Shown piece after piece: positions 59,137 to 64,000 of a stretch of 64,000 nt of DNA. Both the position numbers and the translations under genes were made by a program. Each line of letters begins with the position of its first letter. Position 1 is the first letter of the stretch. Origin of the DNA: Hydrogenophaga sp. (GTDB lineage Bacteria; Pseudomonadota; Gammaproteobacteria; Burkholderiales; Burkholderiaceae_C); the NCBI GenBank assembly GCA_018993155.1, contig JAGKSX010000068.1, positions 1 through 64,000 on the forward strand. The letters run 5' to 3'. Under the pieces are notes generated by a model. That model saw only the letters and a program-made list of their open reading frames with translations. It had not been told where the DNA came from and ran no database searches.

Positions 59137-59286
59137 GTGGTGCCCGACCCCGTGAACGCCGTCTCGGCCGATTTCTTCGGCATCGGCTTCAACCGCTGCG
59201 CCGCCGCCATGGCGCCGGTGAACGAATCGGCGAATGTGGTGTCGGAAGGAGGCGCATGCCATGATCGCCGGTACCGCCCACCATGA
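59137..59286 (+). CDS. Possible short coding remnant before the CDP-alcohol transferase gene
   Basis: A frame from about 59137 (GTG) to a TGA at 59284-59286 overlaps the next start as ATGA and has almost only G/C third positions in its first 36 codons. The translated piece includes SADFFGIGFNRC, which recalls the opening P-loop of sulfotransferase-like proteins, but the conserved GTT that should follow is not there. It may be a gene remnant or a coupled leader peptide. There is no ATG or ribosome site at the beginning, so this is weak. Confidence 0.25.
   Translation: MVPDPVNAVSADFFGIGFNRCAAAMAPVNESANVVSEGGACHDRRYRPP
59236..59245 (+). repeat. Third copy of the GTGGTGTCGG element
   Basis: The 10-base core of the inverted repeat at 59076-59124 recurs here in direct orientation, 38 bases before the CDP-alcohol transferase start. 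Confidence 0.4.
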
Positions 59287-60062
59287 AGACCACCGGAGCC
59301 TCCCTCGCCCCAGCCCCGGGCCTTGCCGGCCTGCGGCGTGACGCCGCGCGCGATCTGGCGGTGGTGGCGGCCCTGGTGGGCGCGCTCGCCAGCGCGCTGG
59401 GCGCGGCGGGCGGCCTGGGCCTGGACTACATGGCCAAGACCTGGCTGGTGTATGGCCTGGGCGCCTGGCTGGTGTGGCGCGCCCTGGCCCACCACCCGCA
59501 TCCGCGTTTCGGCCCCGCCAATCGCGTGACCCTGGTGCGGCTGGGCTCAATGGCCCTGCTCGCGGCCCTGGTGGGCGAGGCCCTGCCCCGCCCGCCCCTG
59601 GCTTCAATGGCCCCAGCGGCCTGGTGGCTGGTGGTGATCGCCACCACCACGGCCCTGCTCGATGCGGTGGACGGCGCGCTGGCCCGGCGCAGCGGCCTGG
59701 CCAGCGCCTTCGGCGCCCGTTTCGACATGGAGACCGACGCGGCGTTCACCCTGGTGCTGTGCGCGCTGGTGCTGCAGGCCGGCCAGGCCGGGCCCTGGGT
59801 GCTGGCGTCGGGGTTGATGCGCTATGCCTTCGTGGGCGCCTCGAAGCCCTGGCCCTGGCTGGCCGGCGCCCTGCCGCCGAGCAAGCGCCGCCAGACGGTG
59901 TGCGTGGTGCAGATCACCGCGCTCATCATCTGCCTGGGGCCCATCGTGCCACCCTGGCTGGCGGCCTCGCTGGCCGCTTTCAGCCTGGCCTTGCTGAGCC
60001 TTTCGTTCGCCGTCGACATCCGGACCCTGGCGCGGCAGCGCCCCACCCTCACGGAGACCTGA
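59283..60062 (+). CDS. CDP-alcohol phosphatidyltransferase family protein
   Basis: The product is 259 residues with about six helices. The full motif D-x2-DG-x2-AR-x8-G-x3-D-x3-D is present (DAVDGALARRSG, then FGARFDMETD). Such enzymes join a CDP-activated alcohol, often CDP-diacylglycerol, to an acceptor with a free hydroxyl. The acceptor is unknown. No ribosome site is close to ATG 59283. A GGAGG lies before a short ATG frame at 59261 that overlaps this start. It opens the plus-strand operon. Confidence 0.88.
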   Translation: MKTTGASLAPAPGLAGLRRDAARDLAVVAALVGALASALGAAGGLGLDYMAKTWLVYGLGAWLVWRALAHHPHPRFGPANRVTLVRLGSMALLAALVGEALPRPPLASMAPAAWWLVVIATTTALLDAVDGALARRSGLASAFGARFDMETDAAFTLVLCALVLQAGQAGPWVLASGLMRYAFVGASKPWPWLAGALPPSKRRQTVCVVQITALIICLGPIVPPWLAASLAAFSLALLSLSFAVDIRTLARQRPTLTET

Positions 60063-60065
60063 GCC

Positions 60066-60683
60066 ATGCGCACTTCTGCTTTCTCCTTTTCTTCCCTCCT
60101 CCTGCCACTGGCGCTGTGCGCCCAGCTGCTGGCCGCCGCGCCCGCGCACGCCCAGGCGGCCAAGTACGAGCTGGACCCGGACCACATCACCATCGCGTTC
60201 CTGGTGGACCACATCGGCTACGCCAAGGTGCTGGGCATGTTCCGCTCGGCGCGCGGCAGCTACCGCTTCGACGAGGCCACGGCCACGTTGTCGGACGTGC
60301 GCATCGAGGTGGAGACGGCCAGCGTCTTCAGCAACCAGCGCAAGCGCGACGAGCATCTGAAGGGCCCCGACTTCCTGAACAGCGGCGAGTTCCCGCGCAT
60401 GGTGTTCACCGCCAGCAGCGCCAAACGCACCAGCGAGCGCAACTTCGAGATCAGCGGCCAACTGGAGCTGCTGGGCAAGTCGCAACCCCTCACGCTGCAG
60501 GCCACCTGGAACAAGAGCGCCGAGTCGCCCATGGGCGGCCCGCTGCGCAAGCCCTACACCATGGGCGTGTCCGCGCGCGGCAGCTTCAAGCGCAGCGCCT
60601 ACGGCATGAACTACGCGGTGTCCAACGGCTGGGTCGGTGACGAGGTGCCGCTGATCATCGAGTTCGAAGCGGTGCGCCAGTGA
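60066..60683 (+). CDS. YceI family periplasmic lipid-binding protein
   Basis: The product is 205 residues. A signal peptide ends near AHA-Q at 30-31, followed by the YceI barrel: YELDPDHITIAFLVDHIGYAKVLG, SVFSNQRKRDEHLKGPDFLN and PRMVFTASS. YceI proteins bind isoprenoid or other hydrophobic chains. Its place between two membrane enzymes suggests carriage of a lipid-like product in the periplasm. It starts three bases after the transferase stop. Confidence 0.92.
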   Translation: MRTSAFSFSSLLLPLALCAQLLAAAPAHAQAAKYELDPDHITIAFLVDHIGYAKVLGMFRSARGSYRFDEATATLSDVRIEVETASVFSNQRKRDEHLKGPDFLNSGEFPRMVFTASSAKRTSERNFEISGQLELLGKSQPLTLQATWNKSAESPMGGPLRKPYTMGVSARGSFKRSAYGMNYAVSNGWVGDEVPLIIEFEAVRQ

Positions 60684-62383
60684 GCGGCGCGCGCGCCGCG
60701 CCGCCGCGGTGGTTGCCGTGGCTGCTGCGCTTCGGCCTGGCGTTCGCGCTGCTCAACGCGCTGTGGACCTTCGAGAACCGCTGGCCGGGTTTCGGCGTGC
60801 GCACCATGCCGCGCCTGTCGTTCGAGCTGTGCCTGGCCGTGGTGGCGCTGATGGGCTGGGTGCTCTGGCGCGGCCGGCTCTCGGCGCGCGCGGCCACCGC
60901 GTTGTCCCTTGGCTTCGTCTTCCTGGTGCTGGTGCGTTACGCGGACGTGACGGCCCCGGCCGTGCTGGGCCGACCGGTCAATGTGTATTGGGACGGGCGC
61001 CACGCCGCCGAACTGCTGCGGCTGGCCGCCCAGACCCTGCCCGCTTGGCAGCTGCTGGGCCTGGCGCTGGCGCTGCTGCTGGGCGCGGTGCTGCTGGTGG
61101 GCCTGGTGCGCCACGCGATCTTGGTGCTGGCGCGGTGCCTGGCTTGGGAGCGCCCCCGGCCCTGGCTGCTGGCCGCCGTGGCCGCGTGCACGCTCAGTTT
61201 CGCCGCCTACGTGCCAGGTGAGCGCGACACCCGCTGGTTCTTCTCGCTGCCGCTCACACCCACGCTCGTGCACCAGGGCCAGTTGCTGGCGCGCGTGGCC
61301 CGGCCGGCCTCGGCCGAGTCGGTGCTGGGCGCGGGCCCGGCCTTCGACGGCGATCTCTCCGGCCTGATGGGGCCACGCGGCCCGGCGGACGTGCTGCTGG
61401 TGTTCGCCGAGTCCTATGGCACGGTGAGCTTCGACCGGCCCGAGCAGGCCGCCGGGCTGGTGGCGGCGCGCGCAGCGCTGGACGGAGCCATCCACGCCGG
61501 CGGCCGCACCGTGGTCAGCGCGCGCGTCACCGCGCCCACCTTCGGCGGTGCCTCGTGGCTGTCGCACGCCGCGCTGCTGGCCGGCGTGGACACCAGCGAC
61601 CCGGGCGACCACGACCTGCTGCTCGCCAGCGACCGGCCCACGCTGGTGCGCCATTTCGCGCGCCATGGCTACCGCACCGTGGGCTGGATGCCCGGCCTCA
61701 AGCGCCCCTGGCCCGAGGGCGCCTTCTACGGCTTCGACCGCCTCGCGAAGGACGCCGACATGGGCTACACCGGACCCGACTTCGGCTACTGGCGCATTCC
61801 CGACCAGGCGGCGCTGGCGCTGCTGCACACGCAGGAACTCGCGCCCACCACGGATCGCGCGCCGCGCTTCGTGGTGTTTCCGACCACCAGCACGCACGCG
61901 CCGTTTCACCCGCTCGCGCCCTTCGTGCCGGGCGGCTCGCTGCGCACCGGCCCCCAGACCTACGGCGCAGCGCAGGCCCTGGCCGCGCAGGCGGCGCCGC
62001 TGGCGGTGCGCGAGCCCCTGCCGCCCTACCTGGAGAGCCTGCGCTACCAGCACGCCTGGCTGGCGGACTACCTGAAGCAGCGCTCGGCGCGACCGCTGGT
62101 GATGGTGGTGGTGGGCGACCACCAGCCGCCCGCGCTGGTGAGCGGGCCCGCGGTGTCGTGGGACGTGCCGGTGCACGTGATCAGCGAGGACCGCGCCCTG
62201 CTGCAGCGCCTGCTGGGCAACGGCTTCGCGCCCGGCCTCACGCCGCCGGCGGAGGCGCTGGGGCCGATGCAGCGGCTGACCGAGGTGCTGCTGGCGGTGT
62301 TCAACGCGCCCGGGGCACACGAGGTGCAAGGCTTCGAGCACGTGGGCGCGCCCGCGAGCAGCGCGCCGCACACCGGGTCCTGA
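60680..62383 (+). CDS. Membrane-anchored alkaline-phosphatase-superfamily enzyme (sulfatase/LTA-synthase-like)
   Basis: The product is 567 residues. Four or five N-terminal helices (to about 180) precede a periplasmic catalytic domain. VLLVFAESYG (metal Glu), a Ser/Thr nucleophile region in APTFGGASWLSH, HAPFHPLAPF and VVGDHQPPAL (metal Asp-His) are visible. Such enzymes transfer or cleave phosphate or sulfate esters, for example phosphoglycerol or phosphoethanolamine groups. It overlaps the YceI gene by four bases. It is not BcsG-like outside the fold. Substrate is unknown. Confidence 0.85.
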   Translation: MSGARAAPPRWLPWLLRFGLAFALLNALWTFENRWPGFGVRTMPRLSFELCLAVVALMGWVLWRGRLSARAATALSLGFVFLVLVRYADVTAPAVLGRPVNVYWDGRHAAELLRLAAQTLPAWQLLGLALALLLGAVLLVGLVRHAILVLARCLAWERPRPWLLAAVAACTLSFAAYVPGERDTRWFFSLPLTPTLVHQGQLLARVARPASAESVLGAGPAFDGDLSGLMGPRGPADVLLVFAESYGTVSFDRPEQAAGLVAARAALDGAIHAGGRTVVSARVTAPTFGGASWLSHAALLAGVDTSDPGDHDLLLASDRPTLVRHFARHGYRTVGWMPGLKRPWPEGAFYGFDRLAKDADMGYTGPDFGYWRIPDQAALALLHTQELAPTTDRAPRFVVFPTTSTHAPFHPLAPFVPGGSLRTGPQTYGAAQALAAQAAPLAVREPLPPYLESLRYQHAWLADYLKQRSARPLVMVVVGDHQPPALVSGPAVSWDVPVHVISEDRALLQRLLGNGFAPGLTPPAEALGPMQRLTEVLLAVFNAPGAHEVQGFEHVGAPASSAPHTGS

Positions 62384-62389
62384 GGCGGC

Positions 62390-63148
62390 TCAGGCCACGA
62401 GCCAGGCGTGCACGTCGCCCGAGGGCGCGTCCGCCGGCAAGGCGCACAGCCAGCCGCGCATCGCCTCGGCAACCTCGCCTTCGGGCTGGAGCAGGTGCTG
62501 CCGCTCGCCCAGCGACGCCGCATAACGGTAGCGCCCGGGCCCGGCCAGGGCTTCGAGCCGGTCGATGCAGCCCAGCGCCACGTCGCGCACGGCCGGCACG
62601 AACTCGAAGGACAGCGCCGGCAGGGGCTGGCTCAGGCCCATGAGCACCTCCAGCTCGAAACCCTCTACATCGATCTTCACGAAGTCGGGTCGCCCATGGG
62701 TGGCAATCAGCGCGTCCAGCGTGGTCACGGGCACGAGTGGCCCGGCTTCCCAGCGCACACCGCGGAACGACGGTGCCGCGCCCGCGCGCCGCACAAAATC
62801 GGTGGAAAGCGTGGCCACGGTGGGCGTGCGCGGGCTGGCCATCAGGCGGGCTTCGCCGGGCGCGCGACCCAGGGCCTGCGGCAGCAGCGCCACCTGCGCA
62901 TCGTGACCGAAGCGGCGCCCGAGCAGCCGCACGAAATCGGGCTGCGGCTCCAGCGCGACCACGCGCGCGCCGAGCTGGCGGAACGCCGCCACGCGGTTGC
63001 CGGCATGGGCGCCGACGTCGAACGCCAGACCACCCACCGGCAGGAAGCGGCGGTAGAAGCGCCGCAGCTGCGCGCCGCGCCAGGGGATGGCGCGGTACAC
63101 GAGGAAGGAGCGCAGCAGGCCGAGCGGACGGTCGATCGCGCGGCTCAT
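62390..63148 (-). CDS. FkbM family methyltransferase
   Basis: The product is 252 residues with the SAM loop FDVGAHAGNRVAAF, ALEPQPD and the FkbM hallmark VKIDVEGFELEVLMG. Members O-methylate sugars or polyketides. It overlaps the OmpA-like stop by four bases and converges with the phosphatase-superfamily gene, six bases apart. Confidence 0.88.
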   Translation of the reverse strand: MSRAIDRPLGLLRSFLVYRAIPWRGAQLRRFYRRFLPVGGLAFDVGAHAGNRVAAFRQLGARVVALEPQPDFVRLLGRRFGHDAQVALLPQALGRAPGEARLMASPRTPTVATLSTDFVRRAGAAPSFRGVRWEAGPLVPVTTLDALIATHGRPDFVKIDVEGFELEVLMGLSQPLPALSFEFVPAVRDVALGCIDRLEALAGPGRYRYAASLGERQHLLQPEGEVAEAMRGWLCALPADAPSGDVHAWLVA

Positions 63149-64000
63149 CGCGGGCGCTGGGGGGGCAAGGGGATGAGGATCATCTGGACGGTCCGGTTGG
63201 CCGGGTTCTCGGTGTCCTGCGCCGTCAGCGCCGGAAGGTCTTTCTTCGCCAGCGGGGCCACGAAGATGCGGGCCGCGCCAATGCCGCCCTGCTCGCGCAG
63301 CAGCTCGGCCACGCTGCGGGCGCGGCGCATCGCGAGCGCGTCGTTGAGCGCATCGCCCCCGACCGTGTCGGTGTGGGCCACGATCAGGACACCCACGTCG
63401 GGGTGCGCACGCAGGTGGTCGCGGGCCTTGTCGATGTCCGCCACGGCCTGCCGCGAGAGCTCGGCCTTGCCGGTCGCGAAGAGCACCGGCGGCAGCACCG
63501 GCAAGGGGTCGGCCGCCCCCACCGGCGAGGGGCTCGACGGCAGCACCACGTAGACCGTGGGCGCGCTGGCCGCCTCCTTCTTCGGCGCGTTGGAGGCCAC
63601 CGCGAACACGGCGATGGAGATGATCGCCGCCAGGCCGGCCCAGAAGACGGTATCGATGCCTCTGGACACGCGCACATGCAGGCGCGTGAACGCGCTCCAG
63701 TGGTTGACGGCCGCCAGCGCGTCGGCCAGGCGGTCGTACTCCTCCTTGCGATCGACCTTCGTGGTGTCGGCCTGGTAGTGCTCCCAGGCCATGCGCTTCT
63801 CTTCGATCAGGCGGCTCACCGAATCGATGCGCGGGCTGTTCGGGTCGTTGGGGTTGCGCTTGGGCAGCAGCTCGTCCTTGCGCCGCGCGAACTCGGCCTG
63901 CACGGCGAGGATCTCGGGGTCCTGGGTGGTGTCGATCAGCAGGTTGGTGTACGCCAGATCGGGCGTGAGCACGAACAGCAGGCGGCGCACGGACCAGCCC
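63145..64000 (-). CDS. OmpA-domain membrane protein (5' end beyond the window)
   Basis: The frame is open to the window end, so the start may lie outside. A GTG at 63990 is the first possible start inside. At least 281 residues are seen: a cytoplasmic part (to about 108), one helix (FWAGLAAIISIAVFAVA, about 116-132) and a C-terminal OmpA-like domain with HTDTVGGDALNDALAMRRARSV. It probably links the inner membrane to the cell wall. Coupling to FkbM suggests a shared envelope role, but this is inference. Confidence 0.8.
   Translation of the reverse strand, partial: GWSVRRLLFVLTPDLAYTNLLIDTTQDPEILAVQAEFARRKDELLPKRNPNDPNSPRIDSVSRLIEEKRMAWEHYQADTTKVDRKEEYDRLADALAAVNHWSAFTRLHVRVSRGIDTVFWAGLAAIISIAVFAVASNAPKKEAASAPTVYVVLPSSPSPVGAADPLPVLPPVLFATGKAELSRQAVADIDKARDHLRAHPDVGVLIVAHTDTVGGDALNDALAMRRARSVAELLREQGGIGAARIFVAPLAKKDLPALTAQDTENPANRTVQMILIPLPPQRPR

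Noticed and set aside
59261-59341. 26-codon leader peptide with a good GGAGG site before the CDP-alcohol transferase
   Set aside because: It is only a short frame that overlaps the next gene out of phase, with no repeated regulatory codons. Kept as a possibility in the gene note but not called.

Overview
The window reads as a chromosomal segment of a high-G+C betaproteobacterium of the Burkholderiales, most likely Comamonadaceae (Hydrogenophaga/Acidovorax-like). This rests on gene order and protein character: tolB-pal-cpoB, the purD-plsC-hemF-nadD-rsfS-rlmH-maf-rng run, exbB-exbD-lpxK-kdsB-adk, the FimV-like C-terminus, and third-position G/C bias in essentially every gene. No insertion sequence, prophage or CRISPR array is visible. 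Gene density is high, and many neighbours overlap by ATGA, GTGA or TGATG, so translational coupling is widespread.

Layout. 1-5.6 kb: the 3' end of cellulose synthase bcsA (PilZ domain), then bcsG and a coupled c-di-GMP signalling trio: REC-HD-GYP, PAS-GGDEF and a degenerate hybrid kinase. 5.5-5.9 kb: two tRNA-Lys genes with their own -10 element and terminator. 5.8-10.6 kb (minus): tcdA, a YeeE/YedE sulfur transporter, and cpoB, pal, tolB. 10.8-12.6 kb: an msbA-like exporter. 12.6-20.2 kb (minus): a long housekeeping run (rng, maf, rlmH, rsfS with a Lys/Ala/Pro tail, nadD, hemF, plsC-like, purD, yebC). 20.3-29.9 kb: HerA/YjgR ATPase, clpA, clpS, dimeric icd, a DUF192 protein, monomeric icd, sodB. 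30.0-35.7 kb: xseA, exbBD, lpxK, a Trm112-like protein, kdsB, adk. 35.7-38.9 kb: a DUF6152/DUF6644-like pair, asparaginase, lexA with two SOS boxes, and a hypothetical gene.

39.0-48.7 kb: a D-2-hydroxyacid dehydrogenase, a FimV-like protein, and a catabolic block (3-hydroxyacyl-CoA dehydrogenase, enoyl-CoA hydratase, Crp/Fnr regulator, APH-like kinase, acyl-CoA dehydrogenase, GST). 48.7-49.0 kb: tRNA-Pro and tRNA-Arg. 49.0-54.2 kb: a flavodoxin and a complete branched-chain-amino-acid-type ABC transporter. 54.2-55.6 kb: two small unknown genes and a LysE-type exporter.

55.7-63.2 kb is the most unusual part. A minus-strand operon (SAM methyltransferase, GT4 glycosyltransferase, a pterin-synthase-fold protein lacking most catalytic residues, and a zinc-less MDR dehydrogenase) is divergent from a plus-strand operon (CDP-alcohol phosphatidyltransferase, YceI, membrane alkaline-phosphatase-superfamily enzyme). 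The shared intergenic region carries a 12-bp inverted repeat and a third copy of its core. This is the best candidate for an undescribed pathway, possibly a glycosylated, methylated or lipid-linked small molecule. Its product cannot be read from sequence. FkbM and OmpA-like genes follow on the opposite strand to the window edge.

All calls come from reading the sequence and from family knowledge. No database search was run.
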